DNA of 64,000 nucleotides from Phocoena phocoena. Its lineage: Eukaryota > Chordata > Mammalia > Artiodactyla > Phocoenidae. Shown one piece after another: positions 10,176 to 21,260 of this stretch. The stretch's first letter is position 1. Each line of letters begins with the position of its first letter. The translations under genes and the position numbers were made by a program. The stretch is from assembly GCF_963924675.1 (NCBI RefSeq), contig NC_089232.1, forward strand, positions 55,015,229 to 55,079,228. The letters are read 5' to 3'. The notes under the pieces were generated by a model. It searched no databases. It was not told the origin of the DNA and worked only from the letters and a program-made list of their open reading frames with translations.

Positions 10176-10514
10176 ATTATTATTATTATTATTTAATTTA
10201 TTTTATTTTTGGCTGTGTTGGGTCTTCGTTGCTGCACGCGGGCTTTCTCTAGATGCAGCAAGCGGGAGCCACTGTTCATTGAGGTGCGCGGGCTTCTCAT
10301 TGTGGCGGCTTCTCTTGTTGAGGAGCTTGGGCTCTAGGTGCACGGGCTCAGTAGTTGTGGCTCGCGGGCTCTAGAGCGCAGGCTCAGTAGTTGTGGCGCA
10401 CGGGCTTAGTTGCTCCACGGCATGTGGGATCTTCCTGGACCAGGGCTCGAACCCGTGTCCCCTGCATTGGCAGGCGGATTCTTAACCACTGCGCCACCAG
10501 GAAAGCACCTCTAA
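10176..10514 (-). mobile_element. CHR-type SINE (long CHR-1-like form)
   Basis: It starts on + with the AT-rich tail (ATT and TTTA repeats), then GGCTGTGTTGGGTCTTCGTT, and ends with the tRNA-like head reversed (CCACTGCGCCACCAGG). The target-site duplication CCTGTGCTTTT is at about 10164-10174 and 10515-10525. Confidence 0.93.
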
Positions 10515-10525
10515 CCTGTGCTTTT

Positions 10526-10995
10526 AAAACACAATGTGTTCAAGTCACCCTTCAGCTCAAAATCCTCACTCAGAATAAAATCTAAAATCTTAACCAAGGT
10601 GTACAAGGTCCTACATTGTCTGTCCCTCCCCACCCACCCACTATCCCTTTCCCCTCTGACCTTGACTCTCCCTTCCCTCATCCTGCTCCTATACAACTCA
10701 GGCCTCCTTGTTGGTTCGTAATCATGCTGGACCTACTCTCTGTCTCAGGACCTTTGCACTTGCTATTCCATCTGTCATGCTCTTCCACATTTCCTTCAGT
10801 TTCCTGGTGTCACCTTTTCAGGGGGCCATCCAGACCACCCTGTCAAGACAACAGCCCCATCTGGCATCTCTCATCTTGATTTATTTTGTCCGTAGCATTT
10901 GTCATCCTCTGACATATTTTAAATGCCTTTGTTTATGTATATATCGCCCTTCCTTCTTAGACGCTTAGCTTCATGCGGGCAGGAATTGTCTCCAG
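10526..10995 (+). mobile_element. L2 LINE 3' fragment
   Basis: It follows the L2 3' region order: 'ttcagctcaaaatcctcac', 'aggacctttgcacttgct', 'catcctctgacatatttt', then 'cttcatgcgggcaggaattg'. The open frames within it are decayed. Confidence 0.75.
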
Positions 10996-11004
10996 AGCAG
11001 GGGG

Positions 11005-11215
11005 GAGCCGTTGAAGGATTTTAAGCTGGGGAGTAGGACAGACACGTTCACGTGTTAAAGTGATTTCGGCTGTGTGGAGAGTAGACTGGAAAAAAAATGA
11101 TTCCTTATAAAACCAATTTTAATGCTAAAAAAGGTTTAAAAAACCATGACCTAGTGTTGCCCTTTTATTCCACAGATGAGAAGATTAAGGCTCAGAGAGG
11201 GTGGGCGGAGCCTTC
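11005..11215. mobile_element. Short old repeat pieces (L2-like, then MIR core on minus)
   Basis: 'gaaggattttaagctgggg' resembles an L2-like fragment found in many mammals. CACAGATGAGAAGATTAAGG near 11173 is the MIR core reversed. Both are short, so the assignment is tentative. Confidence 0.4.
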
Positions 11216-11559
11216 TGGAGACTTCCCCCAATCTCTGGGTTTCTACATGAGCCCTGGGAAGAGACCACCCAGGACACTGTCCTCCCTAGGTGTGAGCTGT
11301 CCAGGTAGGGCTGTTGGTAAAAATGCTGAATATTGACTTTCACTAAATCCCTATGGGCTGAGAGGCTCAGAGCAGCCGGTCTCTGGATGTCCTCTGTTCA
11401 CCTGGCTTCTCAGGGAGGCCCTGGAAGGTCTGTAGGGTGGACACACCAGGAGCTTACGAAGCACAGCCCTGGGAGCCAAGAGCTGCTGCAGGGCCTGGGG
11501 CGTGAGAAGGCTCCGGGGCAGGTGTCACCACCACTCTGTGAGGGGCCCGGTCTGCAGGG

Positions 11560-11695
11560 GTTACAGGCCAGGGCTCCCACAGACCTGGGTTCAAATCTCA
11601 CTTCACAGCTACTCCCTCCCTGTGTAATCCTGAGCACATCTCTGAGCCTCACTTTCCTCATCTCTGAAGTATGGATGGTCATGCAGGAGGGTCAA
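11560..11695 (+). mobile_element. MIR SINE
   Basis: It runs tRNA-like head to core: ACCTGGGTTCAAATCTCAC, then CCTGTGTAATCCTGAGC and CTCACTTTCCTCATCTCTG. Confidence 0.8.
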
Positions 11696-11774
11696 AATAC
11701 GATGTCATGGGTGAAGTGTCCAGGAGACGGCCCAGCTCAGGGTCCCACAGAGGACACTGGGTGCAGGCTAGCAG

Positions 11775-11975
11775 AGTGGGTAGCAGCCTAAGCCATCAGG
11801 TTCAAAGCCTAGCCTTGCTACCGCCAGCTGTGAGACTGTGAGCCAGTGGCTTGCCGTCTCCATCTATAAATGTCGGACCTATCTCCGAAGGCTACCATGA
11901 AGTTCAAGTGAATCCGGTCAACCCATGTCATAAGGATAGAGCCCAGCATATAGGAAGTATGCTGTAACAGTTTGT
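11775..11975 (+). mobile_element. MIR SINE, second copy close to the first
   Basis: 'aggttcaaagcctagccttgc', 'gtgagccagtggcttgcc' and 'gagcccagcatataggaag' follow the order of a nearly full-length, diverged MIR. Confidence 0.65.
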
Positions 11976-12137
11976 TACTGCTCTCTTGGTGTTTTTTTTT
12001 TCCACACCCAATCAATAGACACCCAGTCCGAAGGGGTTCAGGGAGTCTCCTTCATCTGCCCCCCACCAAACCCACCCAACCACTTGGGCCTTAAGATGAG
12101 AATAACAACTGCTTTCCTTTAGAAATTCTAGATAGAT

Positions 12138-12294
12138 CTGCGCTGTCCATTATGGTAGGCACTAGCCACATGTGCCTATGTACATTTAACTTAAAATTTA
12201 AAACTTACTTCCACGTGGCAGGTACTCAGCTGTAGGTGGGGGCTATTGCACTGAATGTTTCCATCACTGCAGAAAGTTCTGTTGGACAACACTG
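12138..12294. mobile_element. hAT-type MITE remnant
   Basis: The ends are imperfect inverted repeats: CTGCGCTGTCC (12138-12148) and GGACAACACTG (12284-12294). Internal TAGCCACATGTGCCTA and CATCACTGCAGAAAGTTC match a common MER-type hAT-Charlie family. The subfamily is not assigned. Confidence 0.65.
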
Positions 12295-12609
12295 CTATTC
12301 TGGAAATGCAAACAACTGTAAGGAAGGAAGCTTCCATCATTCCAACCCTTGAAGGGTTGTCCTTTTACAAAGCAAGTCCTAGGACACACCCATGGTGCCC
12401 TTGATGGCTCCCCCCTCCCTCCACAAGCCAAGAGAGTCCAAAATATTCCTAAACTGCCCCTTTGTCCCATAGACTGTAAATGCCAGTGGAGGAGAGATGA
12501 AGGGACTGCCCACCCCTGGTGGCACCTCACAGCCCTGCCCAGCAGCCTGGGACCGCCTCCTCTTGGACAGCCCAGAGACATGGACCCTCACTCCCACCCC
12601 TCCTGGTGT
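12295..12609. other. Unique intergenic DNA
   Basis: Nothing recognisable as a gene or repeat is seen. Confidence 0.4.
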
Positions 12610-13360
12610 CCCTGTCTCCGCAGCTGTGACACCACCTCCATCCAGTCACCCATGCCAGAACCTGGGGTCCTCCTGGAGTCTTCCTCTCACCTCCTTCTAT
12701 CCCTTCCCTCAGGCTGCCTGAACCGAAGGACTCTGCTTTCTAACCAGGCCTGGACACTCCCTCCCGCTTCTCTGTCTTTCAGCCTCAGCAGCCCAGGCTC
12801 CTCCTCACCTAGACAGCGGGGGGGTCCAGCCCCCATCTCCTCCCCCCAGCCACCATCCCCAGAGCCTGCCTCTAAAGCACGTAGGCCATCATGCCCCTCC
12901 TGCCCTGTGACCCTACCGGTGCGCTCACCCGCAGCTCAAATCCAAGCTTCCAGATGTGCTCTTTGAGGCCATGCCTCAACCCTCACAGCTCCTCACCTGC
13001 CCTGGAGCACCAATGGCCTTCACCAATGTGAAGATGCTACGGCTCTTCACAACCCTGGGCCTCTGCTCCGCCCGCGCCCCTGCCCGGGACACCCCAGCCC
13101 CCTGCCACGTCCCCCTGCTTCCTCTGCCTCAGCTGAAAATCAACCTCAGATCTATAGCCCCTCCACTTACCCCGCCCCCAGCCCGCCAGGGCCCCGTGCC
13201 GGCCTTTGTAGGAGCACAGAGCACGTTGTCCTACACAAGCTGCTTACGTCTCTGTCTTCCTCACTGGCCTGGAAGTTCCTTCAGAGCAAGAATGGCATCA
13301 CGTGCATCCTCCTTGCATGCCCCAGCCTGGCCCCTCGAAGGGCCTCAGTAACTGTCTGTA
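12610..13360 (+). mobile_element. Decayed L2 LINE fragments
   Basis: 'catgccagaacctggggtcctc' at the left and 'ctggcctggaagttccttcagagcaag' at the right follow L2 order, with much C-rich divergence between them. Long proline- and serine-rich open frames here are compositional. Confidence 0.45.
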
Positions 13361-13404
13361 CAACCAAATCAGCTCCCCCGCCCACCCCCTCGCAATGAGC
13401 GTGG

Positions 13405-13510
13405 TACTGTCCTCTCCCGTTTGACACATGCAGGAGATGCAGCTCAGGGAAATGAAGACACTTGCCCAGGGTCTCCCAGCTCAGGAGTGGTGGGGCCATT
13501 GTGCCCTCCC
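13405..13510 (-). mobile_element. MIR SINE fragment
   Basis: 'cagctcagggaaatgaagac' and 'cttgcccagggtctcccagctc' are the reversed MIR core. Confidence 0.65.
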
Positions 13511-13869
13511 CACCTGCGAGACCGTTCAGAACACGGGAGAAATGCACTGCTCCTTGGTAGACGTGACCTCCCCTTGAGTTTTGCCTCTTATTCCAAACTC
13601 ATGCGTGCTTGTTCTGAATACCCAACCAGCAGGCAGTGTGTTCCAACGTGTGCAGATGGAAGCACTCCTCCTGAGACCCACTCTGCAGAGCTGACCACAC
13701 AGTAACCGCGCTGGGTGAGGAGTTCCGGGGATTTGACTGTGCAGCTATGTCTGTACAAATTCACACACGCTTGCAGTTCACAGAGAGTGAGTGCTGTCCT
13801 GTCCGTGGGTCCTCACCCAGCGTGCCAGCACCTTCTTTCATGGCAGCGTGGTACCCACAGCAGGAGGGA

Positions 13870-14090
13870 GGGCCTGCTGGTGGCTGGCCACGCAGGCTCT
13901 GCACCGTTTCACTTTTACGAGCGATGCAGCGCGAACATGCTTATTCACGGCCCCTGGGTGAGTATTTGCCTCAGATGAATCCGCGGAGGAAGTGTCGCTG
14001 AGTTGCGAGGCAGCCCACGTGTTTCTGTAGAGGGTAATGTGCATTTACAATCTTGAAACCGGCCATCGTAGAAAACCCCCCAAACTGTTG
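13870..14090 (-). mobile_element. Possible very old L1 fragment
   Basis: 'atgaatccgcggaggaagtg', then 'gagggtaatgtgcatttac' resemble the reverse complement of an ancient L1 ORF2 end. Divergence is high, so this is tentative. Confidence 0.3.
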
Positions 14091-15514
14091 CACTGAATAC
14101 CTCCCACCTCCACCTCCATCCCATCTCTGGGCCTCCGAGGCCATTTCCACCCCTGTTCGCTCCCTGTGTGCCTGTGCTGAGTTTCTGGGGTCCCGGTAAC
14201 AGGGGCTGCCCCCTGGGGTCTGGTCTTTCTGTCTCCCTTTCCTGTTCTCAGTTCCTCCCGTGCTGAGCCCCAACTCCCCACACCCCCAGGCTCTGGGAGG
14301 GCAGCTCACTGCTGTCCACCCCCCTGACCCCCCGCCACTCCCCACCCCCCAGATGGAGCCAAAGACTGAGGCTGTCACCTGACAGCCCCGGGCAGGCTCT
14401 GGGTCAGTCCCACTGGCTCAGAGCACCTGGGGCTTGAGGGCAAGGAGGGGGGAAGACTCTTCCCCTGAAACCAGAAGGGAGACCCCCATCCATGTGACTG
14501 GGGGCCAGGACAGTAGAAACCCTCCCGAGACAATAGTGTTGGCCGTTGAAGATGTGAGACCGTGTAGGTGCGTCTCAGCGAGAGCACATGGGTGAGTGTG
14601 TACGTGTGCACAAGGGTGTGAGTCTGCGCATGTGCGTGTGCCAGTGAGTGTGTGTGTCTCAGGAGCCGTTGTGTCAGGGGTTATGTAAGGAAGGCACTCC
14701 CCAGGGCCAACAAACCACAGTGGTGTAACCGCCGGCTGGCAGGGCCACCAGAAGGAAAGGAGGGAAAATGTAAACACCGCGCTGGGCCCGTCTCTCACCC
14801 GCCACGGGCAGGCCCTGGACAGCGTGGCCCTTCCGGTCCTCCATTCCTGCTGCCTCAGGCCCTATGGGCTGGCCTGGGAGGGGGTGATAGTGGAGGCCAA
14901 GGAGGCCAAGGCCAGGGGGTCACAAGAACTCTACAGGGAATGGGCATCCCCAGCTCTCCATCTGGGCCCAAAGGACGGGACGGAGAGGAGAACCCAGCAG
15001 GGTGTACCTGGGCTCCTCCTGGGTCCGCCATAGGCCGTGCATCCCCCCCCCACACAAACAAGGTATGCCACCTTCTTCATCCCCAGAGCTGCTCTCTCTT
15101 TAAAGCCTTTGGGGACTGGTGTCCCTGTGTCCCAGAGGCCTCTGCCTGGCATGGAGCCCATCGCCCTGCACTGAGCCAGTATGGACTCACCGCTCACCTG
15201 CTTACATCCTTGGGGTGGCCTCAGGGCCAGCTGTCTCTGCCCCTTTCTCACATACACACAAAGGTGCACCTCCTCCCTGCCCCGCCCCCCACCTCATCCC
15301 CAGCTCGGACACCTGCCTTCCAGTAAGCGCCCAGCCGCTCAGCCCTTCAGCACTGCACCTGAGGCCCTCTCTTCCAGGAAGCCTCCCAGACTGCTCTGGG
15401 CTAGAGTCCTTTCTCCCTGCTCTGAGCTCCTGAGGTGCTTCTGGACACGCAACCTGACATCTGGCCACGCACAGCTGTCCCTTCTTGCCCGGCTGTTCAC
15501 TTTAATAATAATGG
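14091..15514. other. GC-rich unique intergenic DNA
   Basis: Two short low-complexity patches are seen: a GT-rich stretch (14589-14660) and C-rich runs. Several open frames exceed 100 codons on both strands, but none has a domain, a conserved start context or splice structure. They reflect high GC content. Confidence 0.45.
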
Positions 15515-15660
15515 CCACCATCTACGCAGCATATTCTCCACCAAACCCAGTCCCTTGAAGCTGTTATCGCTTGTCAGCCTCACACTAGCCCTAGAAGGTG
15601 GCTTTCTTACTGCCATTATGTGGCAGGGGAGCACACGATTGAAGCCGGAGGTGTCACAGA
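15515..15660 (-). mobile_element. MIR SINE, diverged
   Basis: 'cctcacactagccctagaagg' followed by 'tgccattatgtggcaggggag' follows the order of a reversed MIR. Confidence 0.5.
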
Positions 15661-16617
15661 ACATGGGTGGGCTGCTCCGCTCCAGGAAAGCTAGGCTCTG
15701 ACCTAGAGACCCTGCAGCCGAGGCTCGGCCTGGGAGCTTCCAGTGGGCTGGGAGGGTCAGGGTCCCCTTAACCTTGAGGTCCTTCCCTGAGGGTCCTTTG
15801 GAGTTCTCACTGAGCTGGCTGTGTGTCCTTGTGAGTGTACAGGAGGGAGGGAGAGAGAGAATTCTCACCAAGGTGGCAACTCAAACTCAGGAGACAAGTG
15901 AGTAAAACCCAGAAAGCTAGAAAGCAAAGATGACTCAGGAGACATCTGTCAGCCTGGCCAAAGTCAGAGACAGGGCAGGGCAGCAGGAAGGAAGGGGGAG
16001 CCCGGGGAAAGGGAGAAGTGGCCTAGGGCTGGCTCTCTGGTTCCCCATCCCCCTGCAGAGGAAGCATCCTGCTGGCTCACCCTGGCCTGTGAGGTCCTGA
16101 GGGCCCTGGAGCACGTCATCTTCCTCCCTCTGTTCCCCTGCCACACTGGGCCCATGGCAGTCACCCACCCTCAGGGAGCAGGGGCTGGTCCATGAACTGG
16201 GATGGCTAGCCTCGCCCAGCAGCAAAATTGTCTGCTGTGCCAGGGTTAAATGACATAAAATGCACCACACCTGGCACACAAATGACACTAGATAGCATTA
16301 AGGCCCCACTCTCTTCCCCACTCGGCACCATCGCTGCCAAACTTCCTCTGGTCACTTGTAGTAAAGTTGGAAGTCCACAGAGGGCCGCCCTGGCCCTGGG
16401 CTCCAGGGAGGAGGAGGGATGCAGAGGTGCTGGGAACCCTCCTCGCCCTCCCCTGGGTGAGCGGTGGGTGAGCTCGCACACCTCGTCCAGTTTAGAAGGT
16501 ACCTCTGCCCTCCCTTAGCCCCTATTCACCTCCTGCCCCCTCTCCGCCCGGCTTCCTCCAGCCCTGGACACTCCAGCACACCATGCCTTCCCGCAGCCAT
16601 CGCTGTCCATCTGGTTT
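15661..16617. other. Unique intergenic DNA
   Basis: No gene is seen. Purine-rich tracts occur around 15840-15860 and 15960-16020. Confidence 0.4.
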
Positions 16618-16740
16618 TCCAGAATACGGACTCTGGAGCCAGCCTGACTGGTTCCATCCCAGTTTTCCCACTTATCAGCTGTGTGACCTTGGGCAAGTTC
16701 CTCAATCTCTCTGTGCCTCTGTTTCCTCATCTGTGATTCC
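16618..16740 (+). mobile_element. MIR SINE
   Basis: Clear MIR order: GACTCTGGAGCCAGCCTGAC, CAGCTGTGTGACCTTGGGCA, CTGTTTCCTCATCTGTGA. Confidence 0.92.
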
Positions 16741-16867
16741 CCTGTTCCCTGGAGGCTCAAGGGGAAGTTTTATTCCATCAAATGGCTTTCAAGTTCCAGA
16801 AGGGTAAAGGAAGCCCATTAATTAGACCACACTCTCTTTTAAAAATCTCTACCTCCACTTTCAGAGA

Positions 16868-16965
16868 CGATGACCCCATATTACTGAGGCGGAGACTGAG
16901 GTTCAGGGAAAGTTCATGCCTTGCCCAAGGCCACCAGGCTAACCTGCCCCCAGGAGCTCTCACTG
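16868..16965 (-). mobile_element. MIR SINE fragment
   Basis: 'ggcggagactgaggttcaggg' then 'ccttgcccaaggccaccaggc' are the reversed MIR core. Confidence 0.6.
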
Positions 16966-17482
16966 CCTGCATTGGTTTAATTGCAACTCTGATTCCTGGG
17001 CTCTGAGATGGGCCCAAGAGATTCTGGCCCAAGGGTGACCGGTGCAGGGGGATGGTGATTAGCAAAGAGGTGAACGAGCATTTAAAATGCTCTAACAAGA
17101 GACTGGACATCACATAGAGGCCTGTGTGCAGGGGCCCAGCCCCGCAACAGCATGTCTGTGAAATGGTAGATTCCACATGGCCCAAGAATGGGCTGGGTCT
17201 GTGTGTGCTGATCAGAGGGCTGTCTAAGCTGTGAGGTTACAAGAGCAAGGGAAGATCTGTGTGTTACAACACAACTTCTTTTCCTGTACGTTCTGTTTAA
17301 CAGATACACATGCGTGCAGTATATGCTAGTGTTGGCCTAACATTTTTTTCGGGCAGCCTACACAAGAAACTGTTACCTGGTTACCCTCAGACAGCGGTTG
17401 GGAAAGATTGAAGGCCAGGCAGGGGAGAGTTTTATTTTAAACCTTTCTCTTTGGACTTTCCTACCATGTACATATATTATTA

Positions 17483-17818
17483 CAGGCATACCTCAGAGAT
17501 ATTGTGGATTCGGTTCCAGACCACTGCAATAAAGTAAATATCTCAATAAAGTGAGTCACACACTTTTCTTTTTTTTTTTTTTTTTTTGGTTTCCCAACAC
17601 ATATAAAAGTTATGTTTACACTATGCTGTGTTCAATGTGTAGTAGCATATATCTAAAACAGCAATGTACATACCTTAATTTAAAGATACTTTATTTGCCA
17701 AAAAAGATGTTGTCATATGACAACGCAGGGTTGACACAAACCCTCAAATTTGTAAAAAAAAACGCGCAATATCGGTAAAGCACAATAAAGCAAAACACAA
17801 TAAAACAAGGTATGCCTT
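17483..17818. mobile_element. Tigger-type (Tc1/mariner) MITE remnant
   Basis: It starts CAGGCATACCTCAGAGATAT after a TA and ends in its inverted copy (AACAAGGTATGCCTT). Both ends carry 'caataaag' motifs and the interior retains 'catataaaagttatgtttac'. The transposase region is deleted, so it is non-autonomous. Confidence 0.9.
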
Positions 17819-17822
17819 CATT

Positions 17823-18114
17823 TTCCATTTTATTTTATTTTTTAATATTTTTAATATTTATTTATATTTGGCTTTGTCGGGTCTTAGTTGTGACACGTGG
17901 GATCTTCATTGCAGCATGCGGAATTTTTCGTTGCAGTGCGCGGGCTTCTCTCTAGTTGTGTGCGCGGGCTCCAGGGTGCACGGGCTCAGTAGTTGTGGCA
18001 CGTGGGTTTAGTTGCCCCATGGCACGTGGGATCTTAGTTCCCCGACCAGGGATCGAACCCGTGTCTCCTGCATTGGAAGGCAGATTCTTTACCCTGGACC
18101 ACCAGGGAAGTCCC
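17823..18114 (-). mobile_element. CHR-family SINE, older variant, at the edge of the Tigger remnant
   Basis: The AT-rich tail is on the left; the tRNA-like head is reversed on the right (CCACCAGGGAAGTCCC). The target-site duplication TGCCTTCATT is at 17813-17822 and 18115-18124. The left copy overlaps the last bases of the Tigger terminus, so the SINE landed at that junction. Confidence 0.9.
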
Positions 18115-18124
18115 TGCCTTCATT

Positions 18125-18929
18125 ATTTAAATGCCAACAGATGTTATCTGAGCACTTGGGATTAAAAGCCATTCTGCTCTTTTTCTGAAGTGTCAAAAAA
18201 AAAAAAAGATGAAATGACAGTTTGTGGGAGGTGGGTATGGTTTTGTTGGGTCTTGCTGCTGAGAGCAGGGCCTGGCTGGGAACAAGAGGCTAAAGGGCCC
18301 ATGGACCTCAGGAAGGGCATGGGGGAGGGGGGTCCTGCCTGCTGATTCTTCCTCCCCCGCAACTGGCTCAGGAGGACTTTGAGGGGCCCAGGCCAGCCCT
18401 CAAGGCTTTGGGGGCCTTCTCTCCCACTTGAGCTAAACCTTCCAGAGCACAGGCTCCTTTGAATGAAGACAAGAACCAGGAGGACCTCTGTCTGTCTGCT
18501 TGCGGTTTGCCTGCAATTCGCATGACCCACCATTGGCTGTCCTGCTTTCGGAGCCTCTGGCCCCAGGCTTCCCTGGGGAAGCTGGGGGATCACCCTCCGT
18601 GGCCAGGTGCTCTCCGCCAAGTCCTGCCTTCCTGTCCTCTCTCAGGAGCCTCCTACATCACTGGGGCAGATTCGTGGACAGGTGCCATGCCTTGCTGGCC
18701 AGTCCTGGAGGGCCTGGGGATCTGCTGGGGGGTTCAGTTTCAGGGAGGTGACCCCCTGACTCTCTCCTCAGTCCTGGCCTGTGGGGCTCTCAAGTTTGCA
18801 GTCACTGCTGGCCCAGCACCACGTGAGGCAGCCTGTGGTCCCTGGCTTCACTCACCGCTGACCACCATGCCGAGCCATGACCACATCCTAGTGAACAGAG
18901 GCACCCCTCCCCGCAAAGGGGAAGAGTGC
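18125..18929. other. Unique intergenic DNA
   Basis: An A-run lies at 18196-18207. Open frames of up to about 160 codons occur on both strands without recognisable features. Confidence 0.4.
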
Positions 18930-19050
18930 TGTGAGCTCCATTTTATAGGCTAAGAAACTGAGGTCCGGATTGGTAAGTGACTTGCCAAGGCCAATGGTGA
19001 GCCAGTGACAGAACAATGCCTGAGATTCAGGCAGGTCTCCATCCTGGGTA
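18930..19050 (-). mobile_element. MIR SINE fragment
   Basis: CTCCATTTTATAGGCTAAG, AAACTGAGG and GACTTGCCAAGGCCAATGG are the reversed MIR core. Confidence 0.75.
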
Positions 19051-19135
19051 CTTGACCCTCAAGGGCGGCCTGATAAGAAATGAAGTTAATATGATCTCAG
19101 GATTATCTGAAGAAAAACCTGCCTTAAAATTGACC

Positions 19136-20290
19136 CAGCTCAACAGCATATGCCATTATGGAATTATGAATTAAAACAACAACAAAATGCCACTACATAC
19201 CTGTTAGAATAGTCAAATTCTGGGGCTTCCCTGGTGGCGCAGTGGTTGAGAGTCCGCCTGCCGATGCAGGGGACACGGGTTCGTGCCCCGGTCCGCGAAG
19301 ATACCACATGCCGCGGAGCGGCTGGGCCCGTGAGCCATGGCCGCTGAGCCTGCGCGTCCAGAGCCTGTGCTCCGCGACGGGAGAGGCCACAGCAGTGAGA
19401 GGCCCGCGTACCGCAAAAGAATAGCCAAAATCTGGAACACTGACAACACCAAATGCTGGCGAAGATGTGGAACGTCAAGATCTATCATTATCGCTGGTGA
19501 GAATGCAAAATGGTGCAGCACTTGGAATGGCAGCTGGGCAATTTTTTTTTACAGAACTAAATATGCTATTTATGATCTAGCAATCACGCTCCTTGATACT
19601 TACCCAAATGAGCTGAAAACTTACGTCCACACAAAAATCTGCACACACATACATATAGCAGCTTTGTTCATAATTGCCACAACTTGGAAGTAACCAAGGT
19701 GCCCTTCAGTAGGTGAATGGATAAATACACTCTGGTACACCCAGACAATGGAATCTTATTCAGTACTAAAGGAAACGAATAATAAGCCATAAAAGACGTG
19801 GAAGAAACTTAAATGCATATTTCTAAGGGAAAGAAGCCAATCTGAAAAGGCTACATACCGTATGATTCCAACTAGATGACATTCGAAGAGGCAACACTAC
19901 GGAGACAGTGAAAAGATCAGTGGTTGCCGGGGGTTAAAGAGGAGAGAAGGATGACGAAGCAGAGCACGGAGGACTTTAGGGGGTGGTAAAGCTACTCTAT
20001 GGGATACTAGAGTAGTGGATACGTGGCATTTCACATTTGGCCAAACCCAAAGAATATACAACGTCGCAACATCGAGAGTGAACCCTGATGTAGACTGTGG
20101 GCCTTGAGTGATAATGGGGAGTCATGCAGGTCCATCAGCTCCCACAAACACGCCACTCTGGCGGAGGATGTTGCTAATGGGGGAGTCTGTGCACGGGTCG
20201 GGGCAGGGGTGGGTATGGGAACTCCCTGCACTTTCTGTGCAATTTTGCTGTGAATCTAAAACTGTCCTAAAATATAAAATCTACGAAAAG
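19136..20290 (+). mobile_element. Old L1 3' fragment (ORF2 end plus 3' UTR), split by a SINE
   Basis: 'tggcgaagatgtggaacg', 'gtgaatggataaatacac', 'caatggaatcttattcag' and 'gtggttgccgggggttaaag' follow L1 order. The end 'gtgaatctaaaactgtcct' fits an older L1M-type 3' end. Numerous stops are present. Confidence 0.85.
19224..19417 (+). mobile_element. CHR-type SINE (short form) nested in the old L1
   Basis: A complete head through CGTACCGC is present, with only a few A's as tail. Target-site duplication: AGAATAGTCAAATTCTGG (19206-19223) and AGAATAGCCAAAATCTGG (19418-19435). The B-box-like GGTTCGTGCCCC is intact. Confidence 0.95.
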
Positions 20291-20794
20291 ACGAAGAAAA
20301 GTCACCCAGGAGCGAGGGTTCTCAAAGACTCTCTCCCGTAAGAGGACACTGTTTCCCCAGCACCGTCCTGAGCCCCTGCCCGCAGGGAGGTGGGTTGGAG
20401 GTGTTCGGTGCCTGTGGTGGGCTCCCAGCGTGGGAGCTGCGGGGTGAGCAGGCCCAACTCTGCCCCTGACACCTCCCCACGTGTTTCCTGGAGGAGCCTC
20501 AGAGATCCCCAGCCGTTGGCCCCCTTCTCCCCAGCTTCCTGTTTGGGCTCCAGAGAGACGTTGAGCCGTTTCTGCAGCTGATCTGGGAGCCAGTTGGGCT
20601 GGTGGGAGGGAGGGAGGACACTTGCCTTGCTGGAGACCGGGTCAGGGGGCTGCGAATCGATTGGAGCCTCAGCTTGTGGTCACCTGGAGGCTCAAATCCT
20701 GACCTGGAGGCCCTTGAGGGGTCAGCAAGTTCAGCCCCTGCCTCAGGGCAGGACATCTCTGGGTCAGGCAGCTGAGGTCTCGGACATCACTTAG
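20291..20794. other. Unique intergenic DNA
   Basis: Nothing recognised. Confidence 0.4.
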
Positions 20795-20960
20795 CCCATG
20801 CAGGCAGACCTTCTTCCTGGCCAGGGTGACTTGAGCAGGTCACTTTATCCAGATGAGCCCCAGCTTCATCCCCTGTGACCACCTACTCTGTAGGAACACA
20901 GGTTCATACGTAGCAGCTCTTATTCTTACGGCAGATGGGACCCACACTTCCCACGTATCT
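20795..20960 (+). mobile_element. Possible diverged MIR
   Basis: 'gacttgagcaggtcactttatc' and 'gagccccagcttcatcccctg' follow MIR order with strong divergence. Confidence 0.35.
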
Positions 20961-21059
20961 GAAGGAAGAAACCGCAACTTGTCCCCACTCCCACCTGCCC
21001 CAGCCACACCCGAGAGCTTCATCCCAGCTGCAGACCTGCCAGCGGTCATGGAGAGCAGA

Positions 21060-21260
21060 TGCCCCAGTTGATCAGGACAGAGGCGAGTACTTTCTGAGGG
21101 AGCAGCATGGGAAAGGCCAGGGAGACACTAAAGCGACCCTGAGGTTCAGGGAAGGCTTCCTGGGGAAAGAGATTCTCAAGGCAGATGTTCAGTGATGAGC
21201 GGATTAGCCTGGTAGAGACAGGGTCCATTAGCAGCAGAGGCCCAGAGGCAGGCAGCAGGT
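21060..21260 (-). mobile_element. L2 fragment
   Basis: 'ttcagggaaggcttcctggg' and 'ggcccagaggcaggcagcagg' match a common reversed L2 segment. Confidence 0.5.

Noticed and set aside
14652..15326. A 224-codon open frame
   Set aside because: Low-complexity Pro/Gly/Ser composition in GC-rich DNA, with no recognisable motif.
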